Assembly: GCA_963457665.1 (NCBI GenBank)
Contig: OY735209.1
Span: forward strand, 57,736,519 to 57,800,518
Origin: Thysanoteuthis rhombus
Lineage: Eukaryota; Mollusca; Cephalopoda; Oegopsida; Thysanoteuthidae
Direction: 5' to 3'
Length of the DNA: 64,000 bases
Under the pieces are notes generated by a model. That model saw nothing but the letters and a program-made list of their open reading frames with translations. It was not told where the DNA came from and did not search any database. Both the position numbers and the translations under genes were made by a program. Below, piece by piece: positions 27,919-41,900 of the stretch (positions are counted from its first letter, which is position 1; the number at the start of each line of letters is the position of its first letter).

Positions 27919-30900
27919 ATATATAGCAAGATAATCACACTTTACTTTTCAACGGACTCTTATTCTCCATCAGATAATTGAGAGAATAATACAGATTCGG
28001 GAATTAATAACAGACCCAGTTAATAAGATTAATAGTTAGTAAAAACATTGCATGGTAAGCTAAAAATTTAAGAAATAAGGAAAGATCCCACGTGGCTGGC
28101 ATTTGTGTGAACAACCTGACGGTTTGGCAAAAAGTGTTTGTGTGTTAACGTAATGAAACTGCTCCATTATCCCTGTCTGAAGTGCAAATGTGAATAATAA
28201 TAATAATAATAATAATGATAATAAACAGTTGGTAAGCACACACTGATAGCTGAACTGCGTCTTGTGTGACATGAAAGCATGGTTCATTCGTTACAACAGA
28301 ACAGCCAAAATCTGTTTCTAACTCTAAAAATGTGTGGAGAAAAGTGCAGGCATAAAGATAGCTGGAAGAAAGGATTGGGCTAGGTGGGGACAGAAAAACT
28401 TGGTCAGGCTACCTTCAGCGCTGAAGAAGATTTTGACTCCTTCTCCAGCTTAGTTTTAACAGTCTGGCACTCCCCAGCTTTATTCTGAAATTCAATAATG
28501 AAACACAAAAAAGGTGTCAAATAATAATACAACACACGACAACGAGTAACAACAATGATTGGATGAGAGGTCATGAAATGAGAGCCAACAAGTGTGGGTG
28601 AGGAGTTTGCTACTTACCTTGCTGTTCTATGATATTATTTTAATCAGAGAGAATGATGGGTAGGATGACATAGAAACAACAACAACAAAAACAAAAGATA
28701 AGATAGTAACAAGAAGAGGCTCATAGTATTCTAGTGAGAAATTAAGTTTTCGAAAAACAAAGCGAATTGATTCAATTAATCAGAAACAAAATTACAAACT
28801 AAAAAACTGCCATCATAATATTGAAAGGAAACAAGGCAATTTTACCATGATATTTCTGTTAATATTCCAATTATTTTTTCACAAGTTTTTAAAAATCAAA
28901 ATCCTAAACACCAAAATAGAATTATCTTGCAATATTGTGATGTATATGCATTAATGAAACAATCGACTTATAACAAGATGATTCTATTTCAATATTTTCT
29001 ACTTTCTCTTTTGAACAAATAATGAGAAATTTGAAAGGAAAATCAATATTGCTCCTGGGTAAAGGTATGCATAGACTAGTATCATCACCTTTTGTTTTGA
29101 AAATAATATTTTGGAAGGTCCATTATCCAGCCTTTCCCTGGTGTATGTGGTATCAGGTGAATGGTTTTAAAATAGATGGGACATCTGTCTGGTGATCATT
29201 GCCATCAAAATCTACAAGCAGTTATCCAATGCAATAACATTTTCCTAGAGAACTGGGGATTGTCCAAATAAACCAATGCATCAAATACATAATATAAATA
29301 TCAGTGATTACAGGTAAGATTAATCTTTTGATTAATTTAGAAATACAAGTTGAGTATCCAAAACTCAAAAAATCAAAATGTTCCAAAATCCTAAACTTTT
29401 TAAAAGCTAACAGGACGTCACAAATGGAAAATTCCATACCTAACCTCACTGTAGCATGATTGAAAGACAAAAGAAGAAGCTAATTTCAGAGGCTATATTC
29501 AACTTATTTTGACCACAGTAAAAGCTTGGTCATCTTTGTGTAACTCTTTAGATATGTAAAAAACTATACTTACATCACAAACGATTCAAGATGAAACAGG
29601 TCCCTATCAGAACAAATTATTGCCATTGCCAGACCTACGTGTATTAATCACAATGTCCCAAAATCCAAAAAGATCCAATATCTGAAACACTTCTGATCCC
29701 AGGTATTTAGGATAAGAGGTATCCAACCTGCACCATGAATGGATAAGTACTTACTTCCCAAATCATTAAAAACTCTTTCTTTATAGCGTGTAAACAATTC
29801 ATCAACCTTTCAAGACATTTGCATCCATTCAAATGAAAAAATTAAATTAATACACTTACAGCTATTATCATCATCAATGAAATGTATAGACTAATAATAA
29901 ACAATTAAGGAGTGGAGATGAACTTGAAGCCTTTTGTATGTAATAAATATATTTTGTATAAATTGGAGATGCCCAAAAAAGGCAAAATAAAATTAAAAAA
30001 TAATAATCAAGAAATGTAAGAGTTTACAATATCTAATGTTTAGGAGATTCATAATATAATTATTTCAATATATCATTCAGATACACCAGCTGATTGGCCA
30101 AATCATACTTCAGCATCCCAAATTATTGCGCATATTTTCCAGTTCATTTTGAGGGTCCTAGGAAGAGGAATTTTTTTTCCAATGAAAATTTTTTCTGATA
30201 AAATACTGGATAATACTGAAGTGGAGATGTAAAAATAATAAATTATTCTAAATTTATATCAATTTGTTGTTCATGAAAACTTTCATCTTTAATTCTTAAA
30301 TGACTGAACTTTTTCTTGCGTTTCCGAGTCTTTCCTTCAAGTTATTTGTTGGAGTTTTTTTGGACAAGTAAACTGAAACTTACAGACAACGGTCTATTCT
30401 CTTCAAATGTTTTGACTGAAAATGACCCTTCCTAAAACTACAGGCAGTACTTTTCTGATGTTCCGAAGGTCAAGATATGAAGACACCAGTTCTGCTTATC
30501 TGATTGTTTCAGTGGTCATTTCTTCACCAACAAGTCAGGGAAACAGGAAGAATACATTATTGCAAAAAAATGATCAGATCATAAAACATAAGTCAGAAAT
30601 TTCCTCGCAATTTTGCCTCAACCCACTTACCTTCCCTACCAGGCCCCAGCTATTGTGAATGCTCAGACTTTGCATCAGGAAATTTTTTTTATTTTGACTC
30701 CTTTTTATTACTTCATTTCTAATTTCTACGTGTTGATCAAAATTTCTCAGATACATCACAGGTACCCACATTGATGGTATTTTAGGCCAAAGGAATTTTG
30801 TGCCCCTTTACACTTGCACCAAGGGGTGACTGTAACATTGCTATTTGTATTTTACAAACTATTGGCCACCTCGGGGCAACATAGCAACGGCATTCTCCTG

Positions 30901-33900
30901 GAAGACAGGGATTATGGTCCTTCACTTCCAGGTAAGTTGATACCTTGTGTTATTTGGTCCAGCAAATATTTGCCACTGACTTTTGCTAGGTACAGGTATC
31001 TCCAGCTTTACAAAAATTTACTTCATACTACTTTTCTTTTACATGAGACCTCAAGTTGTCATAGCTTTGAACTGTGTCTGTGAGCATCTGTGCTTCATCT
31101 CAATTTATTTTGTGCATCCATAAACAAGATGTGTCTTAAGGTATCAGAAAAGCCCTCAAGAGCTTGTAAAGGTGTGTTACATTTAATGTCAAATTAACAA
31201 AACTTTTATTTTGGGGGTCTGGGAATACCCAAAAGTTTTAACCTTATAAATTAATGGCAATTGCTTCTTCACTTTACGCCATTTTAACTTATGAAAAGTT
31301 TTCAGAATGTTCTACATACAGATAGCGGGAAGACCCTAATCAGCTTAGTCTAACCATCTATTTTTTTCGTTTAATTCACAGCTAATAGCAACCTATTTCA
31401 TATTGTTTTCTAGAGAGAACATTGCTTAACAGATAATCCATGTTTGTACACACTTAAAACCTAATGGAAAACCAAGTGCATCATTTGCAAATGGTTCTCT
31501 TACAGAACAAACAACAACAAGTAACCAGCCATAAAATATCTTCAATGAAATCAGGCAATAATTAACACAATGAAGAAACATTGAATACACATTCTAATTT
31601 GAATAAAAATTAAAAATCTGTTTCTAACAAATAAGAAAAAACAAACAAAAAAAAATTTTTTTTAAAGAACTTACCTGGGATTTTGAACCAGAAATACCAA
31701 GTTCTACAACTTCCAGGACATTGTGTAAACATTCTTTGTCATAAAGAAGACTGCTGTGTTCTACAAGCCAAAGCTTAAGGCATTTGAAAGCTGCTACAAT
31801 CATTGAGTGAAGGTCTCTGCAAGAAAAAGATATGCATGAAAATAATCTCGTGTGGTCTTCAATATTTAATAATCTATATCTATAAGGCGCGGGTGGCTTA
31901 ATGGTTAGCTGCACGGTAAATCATTTTAAAACAATAAGGCAATGGAATTGGATAAAAAAAAACAAACAGTTTTATTCATAAAAAAATCAGAGATGCCAAC
32001 ATTTGTTCTGTCCAGTTACTAAGACATCAGTAGAAGTACTGGTGATGTAGAGTTGAACACAAAATGTATGCTTCAACATACACAAACATGTAGACACAAG
32101 CTTTACTTTATTCCTTTCCTCATGGCAGAACCAATGAACAAAAAAAATGAGATAAGCTTTCACAAAAGATTACCTTGAATGTGAAGTAGCAGGTCGACTA
32201 CATTGGTAAACAATAAAATCACAAATCCACTTGACTGTGCGTTTGCTCATACTTCTGTTTGGTGGTTTCACTTTTACTTTGGCTAAGCCAGACAGGAGTT
32301 CCATAGCAGCTAAGGCTGTATTCAAGTCAGACTTCCAAGAAGCCATCAATCGATTGGACACTAAGGATGTTGCTTGCCCAAATAAGCCATAAGCAGTGTC
32401 TAAAATAAGAGCAAATAAAAATAATATGCCATTAGTGAAACCTGAAATAGACTAACCAGTTTTCTCTTTTTAGATAAATATGTGATCGGGGGGAGAGGGG
32501 CAGCTGAGATTTTTTCCTCGGTTTTTACTTGTTTTAGGGTGATTGTACGGTAAGTATTCTCAGATGGTGGGTGATATAACTGGAGAAAACAAATTCCCAT
32601 TCTATGGCTGTCTAAACAGATATAATATTACAAATATCAGTTACCATAGGATAATTACCCAAATGGCTTGGACCAGTCAAAGTAAAACAATTATTGCATA
32701 ATGGGGCCTCTATATATTTTTGTCAACAAAAAGATTTTTGAAATTATAGCAGATAAATATTGATGAAGTCTTTTATTCCTTTAATAATAACAATATTTAA
32801 GGCATGATTAGAGGCAGAAAGAAAAACAAAAAAATAATTTTGAAATTTCATTTTTTGAATTTTCATTCTTAAAAATTTGATCAAATCTTTAAAAATCTTC
32901 ACAAAAAATATGGTGTACATATTTTCTTTTTTAAATTTCATAAGTCAACAATATGATTTAAAAAAATAGAGCTAAAAAGTTACAAAACAAAGCATTATTT
33001 TACATTATTTTGCAGTTTCAAATTTTCTCATTTTGAATGTAATTTAAACCTGTGGGGACTTTGCAAAAAATAAGTTGATTTTTAATTCTTCAAGGAATTA
33101 TCTTTTGAAACAACTAAAACTCATTCATGATCAAGTTATATCTTATAATTCATAAGGAGATATTTACATTAAAGAAAAAAATATTTCTATTTTTTTTCTT
33201 TTGGAAGAAAACTTTAAAAATAATGAATTTTTGATTCATACAATAAGAACAGAAAGTTTTATCAAATTTTACTGATTAGTTGAATTTCCATACAAAAAAA
33301 AAATCAGGAATGTCAGATGTTAAGAACCCAATTTCCATAGATTTTTCATAGTTGAATTTTTTAACTATTGAAAAAAATGAATTTCAAACACTAACATCTG
33401 ACCGATTCACTTGGACTAGTGCCATCTTATTGGTTGTTATAGTCACTAAATTTCAATCGTCATACCCTCTGGTGTTCTTCAGGTGTCTGTCATACTTAAT
33501 AACCTGAGAATTTCAAACCAAACCTTTTTCAATCCTCATAGGTAGGTGGTTCCCATTCCACTGTTAATGTTATGACTATAAAAACCAAGATGAGGACACT
33601 AGTTGGAGTGAATCAGTGTGTAGTGCCTCATCTCAGAAATTCTGATAAATCTCTGTTTCTATATACTGGACAGAAAATAAGTTTCACAGAATATTCTTGA
33701 TTTCTTCTTTCTAATGGTAGAAACTCTCTAAAATCAAATTAAACTTCATATGTGATCTAAATGGATTTTTGGTCAGGAGTGCCAGTCAATCTCATAAAAG
33801 TGCATGAAAATACCTATTGTACTCAAGATAAGGAAGTGAATAAGAAAATTGAATATCTTATACTTATAGACCATTATAAACAGAAAAATCTTCACATAAT

Positions 33901-35892
33901 TTCAAATAATAAAAGAATACTCGAGACTGAATTTTTTCAATGTTATTCAATTTCTTATGCTCATTTTTTAGCTATTCAAACATGTAAATGATATTTGAAA
34001 ATGTAATGAAATTGTTTTTATGTTTAGATACTGAAAAATTTTAAAAATTTAGTATTTAGAAATAAAAAAATCTGTATTGAGTAATTAGTCATAAAACTTT
34101 TAGAAAAATTGTAATATCAAATATATAACAACTACAGCTTATGAATAATATCAAAGCAAGAGAAAACATGAAAAAAAAAAACAATGATAAAATAATTAAA
34201 ATAAAAGCAAAAGATTAATAGCATTAAAATTGGTATTCCCAATACAAAGTGAGTGAAAATAGTCCACCACCAGTCTGAAAGAATTAAAAATAAGCAAATA
34301 TTTGTCAAGAATAATAATATTTTATTTAAAAAAATAAAAAATAAAAAAAAGAAAAGGTTCTGTTAAAAAAAATGTCAGGGGATCTGACAATGAAACATAA
34401 AACTGAAATCTCTGCTATTAAAAAAAAAAGAGAAAAAAAAAAGAGAAAAAAAAAAGAGAAAAAAAAAAGAGAAAAAAAAAAGAGAAAAAAAAAAGAGAAA
34501 AAAAAAGAGAAAAAAAAAAGAGAAAAAAAAAAGAGAAAAAAAAAGAGAAAAAAAAAGAGAAAAAAAAAAGAGAAAAGAGAAAAAAAAAAGAGAAAAAAAA
34601 AGAGAAAAAAAAAAGAGAAAAAAAAAGAGAAAAAAAAAGAGAAAAAAAAAGAGAAAAAAAAAAGAGAAAAAAAAGAGAAAAAAAAAGAGAAAAAAAAAGA
34701 GAGAAAAAAAGAGAAAAAAAAGAGAAAAAAAAGAGAAAAAAAAGAGAAAAAAAAGAGAAAAAAAAGAGAAAAAAAAAGAGAAAAAAAAGAGAAAAAAAAG
34801 AGAAAAAAAAAGAGAAAAAAAAGAGAAAAAAAAGAGAAAAAAAAAGAGAAAAAAAAGAGAAAAAAAAAGAGAAAAAAAAAGAGAAAAAAAGAGAAAAAAA
34901 AGAGAAAAAAAGAGAAAAAAAGAGAGAAAAAAAGAGAGAAAAAAAGAGAGAAAAAAAGAGAAAAAAAGAGAGAAAAAAAAGAGAAAAAAAAAAAAAAAAA
35001 AAAAAAAGAGAACAGACAGGAATATGTATCTCTCTATGCAATACAAAAGCAAACTGTAGCAGGAAATAAAATATAGATTAGCAATAATACAGCCTGAAAG
35101 AAAAAAAATCGATGTGAAATACCAAAAAAAGAAAAAGAAAATCTGTGTTGCCCAGCTTGATGTTAGCAGTTTTAACGTTGTGAATTTGTAGTGAAACAGT
35201 GGCTGTAGTGCCCAACTGTAAGGAAAATAAAAGCAGTAAATCTTGGTTTAAAATGTTTAGCAATATCAGTCAATTGGTGAGTTTCTTAAATAGAGATCAT
35301 ACCTTCAGAATTATGCAAAATCGTGATTCTAAGGCTTCAAATTGAATTAGTTTATAAGCCCCATTGATAGTTCAACAAGCTTGCTAGTCTTCTTTAGGTG
35401 TATATAAATACCTTAAAAAGACTGGCATTTATGAAGATACATATCAATTTCCTCCATGAAGTGATGCAATTATGTCTGCAGACAGTACCGAGCCTATCTG
35501 CTTGCTTGTTAAGAATAATGGTGCAGGGTTAGATTCAACAGAACATCCTACCTGTGTCCTTTAATTCACATTTGAAATTTGTGAAAACAGAAGATCCTGA
35601 CCCGGGTAAATTCTTTAGTCCTGTAAATGTTCTGCTGTTACGGTTGTCATCTGCCCAAAGGAAATCATGCAGCATAAAATCAACATACATCTTTTTATAT
35701 GAGGTCTATTTGGAAAGTATATAGCCAAATTGTATATCTTGAGAACTAACTGCATAGCTTGGAGTTAACTTGGCAACTAATCAGAGGGTGCCTGACAGCA
35801 TAGAGTACTTCACAGTGGATTGAGGTGCTACTGTCCAGGGTAAGCTATTTTTCCATTGTTATAACTAAATGGCAGGATATTTTCCAGACAGA

Positions 35893-35976
<84 letters not shown>

Positions 35977-38900
35977 TGAAAACAAATGAGATAATAATGG
36001 TTAATGAAAAACAGCTGAAATTGAGGGGAGATAACTTACCAATAACCAATATAAAAGTGATGTATCGATAGAAAACAGGGCTATATTTCAACATGAAAAA
36101 TGCACTTTCATCAAATGAGTTTTGATAACAAGACTAATATATAAAAATACTGCTTCCTTTGACTATAAAACATTTTTCTCAAGACTGAAATTATCAAATT
36201 TAGAGATTAAAGTTATGCCTACATCAAATCTTCAATTTGAATGATCGAATGTTTCTAAAAGTTTTAATCACAAATTTCTGTTGATTATACTTTGGCGACT
36301 TTTGAAAAAAATTCAATTCTTAAAATGAGAACGTATACATATCAAAACCACACTTGAACAACTGCTTCATGTAGAAAAAATGTGTATTTTTAAAAGTTCA
36401 GAAATACCCTTACAAAAATCTATAGGAAATTTAGTTTGAGGCTGGACATACATGAAAAAAATCCCTTACGAAGTTTTTATTTTGAAATTCTGAAGCTTAT
36501 GTTATATTTACTGGCTTCAATGTTGTTAGAGATAAATTATAGAATACCCTTGTATAAAACTGTGTACCAATTATTTCTATTTATTTTGAATTGGGATTCT
36601 TTTAGGATGATCAGTCATGCTTCACATATATCCGATATATCCATTATGGTATTTGTTTTAAAATTATGTTTGCTCCACAAATTTACTCTCTTTGAAATAG
36701 TTTTTAAAGAAAGGAAATTTATTTATGATGAGCTAGAGAAGTTTTTTCATGCACAATATTTTGATATACACTTTAATCTCTCTCTTTGTTGTTTTCTGAT
36801 TCTGTCTCACATGATCTGTCGGTTCGCGAAGCAGGTCTCTTTCAAGCTAATTTATATAAATGCTAAGCGATATACCCCCAACATAATCTTTTTTGACTTC
36901 AAGAACATGCTTCAAGCTTCATTTTAGTCATTAGTGTCTGTAAGTATGACATCTGGATAGAATTTTAGAACAGTTTATATCCAATATTCTCATTTTTCAA
37001 GCAAATGATCAACTTAAGGGTTTATTTTCGTATATGTTCAGCCTTGGAAATCGAGAAAAATCCATTCAAGAGGAATAACTTTTTTTTATCTTAATAGTTA
37101 TTCTTGTAGGTGAACTGAAATTCATATTTTTTAAATTTTGTGTCTGATTTACATATAGGAAAAATGTGCTTAATATTTAGATGATTTTGGTTCAATTCTA
37201 CCCCATTTCGAAAAAAAAATTGAACATAGAATTTGATTTATTAATTATATTTGATAGAATAGAAGATACTAGAAATTCATTCCAAGGGTTACTGAGGACT
37301 ATTGGAATCATTGATCACAGGATATAGACATTGGATGTTGATCTTTTTTTTTAAACATCAATTTCCTCCAAATAGCGTTGCAGTGTTATGATGACATAAC
37401 ACATGAAGAAATATTCTTCTCCAGCTGAATGGATCTATCAGTTAAATAAATTTAAAATCCTTACACTTATTGAATCCAGACATGTGTTCTCTTGTATATT
37501 AACAATAAAACATTAAAAAAAATTCCTTTTCTATGGTTTTTGAACATGTAATAATAGAGAACTGCTACCCAAATATACATACATACACATATACATATAT
37601 ATATATATGTATATATATACATATATGCAAACACATACATACATAATTATACGCATATATATATACATGGATAGATATATATATATACATGGATAGATAG
37701 CTAAAAAGAGAAGGGAGAAAATATTGCAATTGATAAAAGTGTATCTTAGATATAGATCAACTTACATTATGAGTGCAAATAATTTCTGACAGCAAGTGAA
37801 AGTCTCCTTACAATTGAAAGAATCACGCAAAAATCATCATTTAATGGAATCAACAATATATATAGAAATCCTAAAGAAATGATAAAACTAAATATCAGAT
37901 CCGCAAGATTATCACCTGTATTTGGGGACTACAACATCCAATATTCAAAGAACAAAAGTATAAGAAGGATAGAAGATGGAAACTACAGCATTATTTTTAT
38001 AAGCAAGGACATAGCAGTAGAACCTCATAAATTTGACAATCTCAAAATTTATTTTTGTAATTGTAAACATTTTGGAGAAGAGGAAATCTCACTAAAATAA
38101 CTTCTATTTGATGAATTGACCTTTGTATTTCATATTCATGTAAATCTCACTCCAAAACCAGGAAAGAGAAGTTTATTTTTTGGAAGAAATTCAGCCTTAA
38201 CCCTTCACAGATACCATGTGCAGTAAATCACTTAAAACCAAGAAGGAAGCATAGGTGGCCTGATGCTCTAGGCAAAAGGCATGAATCTACCTCTTTACCA
38301 ACTATGGGTAAATAGCAGGAAAGCTGGGGCCCTTCAACCCTGTAAGGCAATCTATCTTGGATTCTGGCCCTGTAAAAACCCAGGATTGATTCAAACAATG
38401 ATTGGGTCTCCATAGATTGTTTGAGAAATGGAGATAAAATCATAGCCTTGTGCGTTACATGACATGGGAGCAGCTAAACCAAGAGTAAGACAAGATAAGA
38501 TCTCTGGGGAAAACTTTCATATTCTTATTTCATTTATGTCCACTTACAATGGATTAACTGTATACTGAAATTCTCTAGATCGATAATTGGCGATATATTT
38601 TTGAAGTTATCAGATTTCAGAATTTCAAATTAGACATGTTCAATATGCAATATGATTGTAAGCAAATATCTATTTGATTAAGGTGGGTCTTTCAAAAGAG
38701 TCAAACTAACATATATAACAGAGTTTTGAATAGCTAATCCAGTTGAGATAGGAAAAATGAGCTGACTTAGCTAAACCTTTCACAACAGGAGTAAGATTCT
38801 AAAAATTCATTATAGGTTTAACTTCACTGATTCGGTCAACTTGGGACCATACGGGTGCAAGAGTGGTGCATTTTGCAAACCATTGAAGCGTGGGGTAAAA

Positions 38901-41900
38901 AAATGACGAATATTGAATATGCTGTACTTTACTGATACAACTTAGGCATAAACCTAGCTCCGGTTAACTGGATTTCTTTACGATTAAATGCCATGTCAGT
39001 AACACAAATTTACAATACTGTGAGATGAAAATAAGTAGGTAAGTGGAAAAAAAAAGTCTGACAATTGTGAAACATTACATAAAAATTATCAGCAAAAGCG
39101 ATCGTTTATTTACCTCGATTCTTACTGAAAATTACTTCCAAAATGTATTCATGTTTTTACAAGCACTCTGAATTAAAGTAATACCTACAGGTCTACATCT
39201 TGAGCATCTTTTATACAAGATTATTTTTTTCTTGACAGGTGTTGATTTCCTGCAAGTATTTTTAGTTTATAGACATGGGGATAAGTTGATACATAACTGC
39301 CAGATTCAAATCACTTTCCAGAACCATTGAAACTGGTAGACCAGTGAACCCCGGGTTAGTGAGGTGACATCTATACAATCAACTCAGAGAAGGACTCAAA
39401 TAGAATATAAGAGTAAGCTGCTTTCAGAGGAATGAGTAGATTTTCATTTGTAAATTCTGGAAAAAAAAATTGATCGGGGTAATCATAGAGAATGTCAAAT
39501 TTACCAGATTTTACTGTCCCTTTTCTCTGTCTAAATTCTATGTATACTTTACATTAAAAAACTCTGGTGAATAGAGTGCCTACAAGTGATGGAAGAATGA
39601 AAATACTTGTGAAAGGTCATGTAGTGTTTATGATTCACTAATGAATAATACAAAGTGAAATAGATTTGTAGAACTTTCACTCACCCACCCACTGCTGTGC
39701 TAATAACCATTTATTATTGTTTGAGTGAACTGAAAATAGATAAAAAATTACAACTTCTCTGAAATCTTAAACAATTTGTTTCCAGTTGAAAGACAATGAA
39801 ATGTAAGAAGAAAATGATAAGTAGAACAAACTTCCTTCAGTTAAAAAGCCAAAGAAAGTCTTTTACATAATGTACTAAAAATTCAATGTTGGATCAGATT
39901 TTTTCTTGAGTTATGCTGTTTCTGAATTTCTTTCTTGTACACATAATTTCCAGTTTTAAAAAAAAGCATTCCTCAAAATGCACATGAAAAGATACCCAAA
40001 ACATGCGATGAAAAATATCAAAAGAAAGACTTGCAGTTTTTTTTTTATCAATAGATACATCCTGATTTTCTTCCATTATTAAAAAGATGGATAAAGAATA
40101 ATGCAGAGAGACGAAAATCACTTGAAGGATTTTTCGATGAAATTGATGAACATTCCAAGACAAATTCAAGATGAATCATTCTCTGCTGCAAAATTAAAAT
40201 GATTAGTTTTTGCTGTTGAGAATGATGCAAAAATCACTTGGGAAATTTCAATTAAATCTGACCAGAAATAAATTTGAAAAATAAATCTTGTAATAAGATT
40301 TCAAAAACTCTCCCAAAATTCAAAATTATCTTGGCTTCTCACTGAATACTTGGGTACCTATCTTTTTGCTGCTGTGATGAGGAAACATAAAAGACCCAAC
40401 CTTCAACTGTAAATGAAAAGACAAAAGAATAAAAGAAAATAGATATTTAGCCATTGAGATGAACCCATTATACTTAGATTATAAACTGTTGTGTCTAAGA
40501 ACATAAATGTAAAAAGATACCATAAATAAAAGTCTAATTGAAAAAACACACAACTTCTTCCGTTCTCCATTCTCTATGAATTTATTCCTGATTTCAAAAG
40601 CCTGAACACATGTCCATAGTAGAATCTGAACAAAAATTGTTTGAAATTAACTGTTGTGAGATTTTTGTGTTTTACAAAAGGGAACTCACCTGTAAAATCA
40701 AAAAAATGAAATATTAACATAGAAATGTTTTTTCAGTTACAATAATTAAAGAATTGAATTCAAGTGTTTAGATGGAATGAAAAATAAATCAAATATTTAG
40801 AAATGAACCATTACCGCTGCAGTGATTATCAGAAGAAAGACAACAAAACCCTTCGAAATTGTAATAACCAGAATAATTATGTTCCTTTGTATGATTTCTT
40901 GCCACCAAAAAGGTCTGAAGATCAGAAAAACTACACATCATTCCCTACCTGAATCAAAACCAGGATATGATGAAACAGATAGATAGCAGTTCAGGAGATT
41001 TTTTTGGTCTACAAGTGGATCTGAAACAACAAATATGTAATCTTTCAATAGGAAAAATCTTAATGGAAGTACTCACCAAATTCATTGAGTTGGGGAGGTG
41101 GTATTTTAGGGAGGTTATCGGAGTAGGAAGCCTCGCCTGAAGAACTGGTATTACTGATCTTCGAGAAATCTACCAGAAAACAAGAACACAAGAAAATGTA
41201 GGGTTTATTTTCAGAATAAACTGTAATGGCTAACTTATGACTTTCAATCATATTTAATTTGTAAACATGCTGATATAATGCTCATATAAATTGAGATACA
41301 CATGCTTTTTCAAAGACATGTTTTCTTCTTTGGAATAATGGATTGAAGGTAATACATATGAAACCTTATAAGTTTCAAACACCCAAAAGTTTTCTTTTAA
41401 AATTCACTTTCTGAGTTACTGTTGATCAAAAATAAAACATAAAACAATAGTTTCATGGCCATATTACAATAGGTTAGTATTTTTCAAAAATATTTTACGG
41501 ATGGACAAGGACCGGCAGGGATGAAAGAACGAGGTAGAAGGTGTACAACCCTCCCTAACTATAATCCTAGTCAAGCATAACTTCATCTACTGCACTATTT
41601 AGAACTGAAGCCATGATTATCTTCGACCATAAAGGATGAACATGATGTAGTCAAATGTTTTACATTTGTATTATATGAGCTGTAAGAGTTTATAACAATA
41701 ATTCAGTTGATAATAATTACTGACATGGGTAAATATTATTTTTGTGAGAAAAGTAATGAAGGCAGTTTTGTCACCTGAAGACGCATCCGAATCATTTAAA
41801 CAAATGTCTTGTTGCTGAGGTTGCACAGCCAAGTGCTCAGCCTCTTCATACAGAGCAAGGTCCTGCACCAACAACATCAGTCCACCTGAAGAAACAATCA

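Larger units (their letters stand above)
18248..28412 (-). other. 10.2 kb intron between E13 and E14
   Basis: Longest firm intron. Holds an inverted-repeat element (20,437-20,973), a mariner-like MITE, GTATATGCC family copies d and e, a tRNA-derived SINE, TA microsatellites and a GC-richer patch at 19,380-19,600 that I cannot identify. Long stretches (21,300-21,800; 22,080-25,920) show nothing recognisable. Confidence 0.8.
32400..41076 (-). other. 8.7 kb intron between E10 and E11
   Basis: Holds the 593-bp purine tract, a Penelope-like relic near 33,455, a decayed mariner-like end near 35,694 and TA repeats. Also a 163-codon plus-strand open frame (36,436-36,927) with no recognisable domain, and a less AT-rich patch at 38,230-38,480. 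Long plain AT-rich stretches remain. Confidence 0.75.

Noticed and set aside
34372..35076. Three long overlapping open frames of 234, 225 and 207 codons on both strands
   Set aside because: They are entirely products of the (A)nGAG repeat (Lys/Arg/Glu on one strand, Phe/Leu/Ser on the other) and have no independent support as genes.
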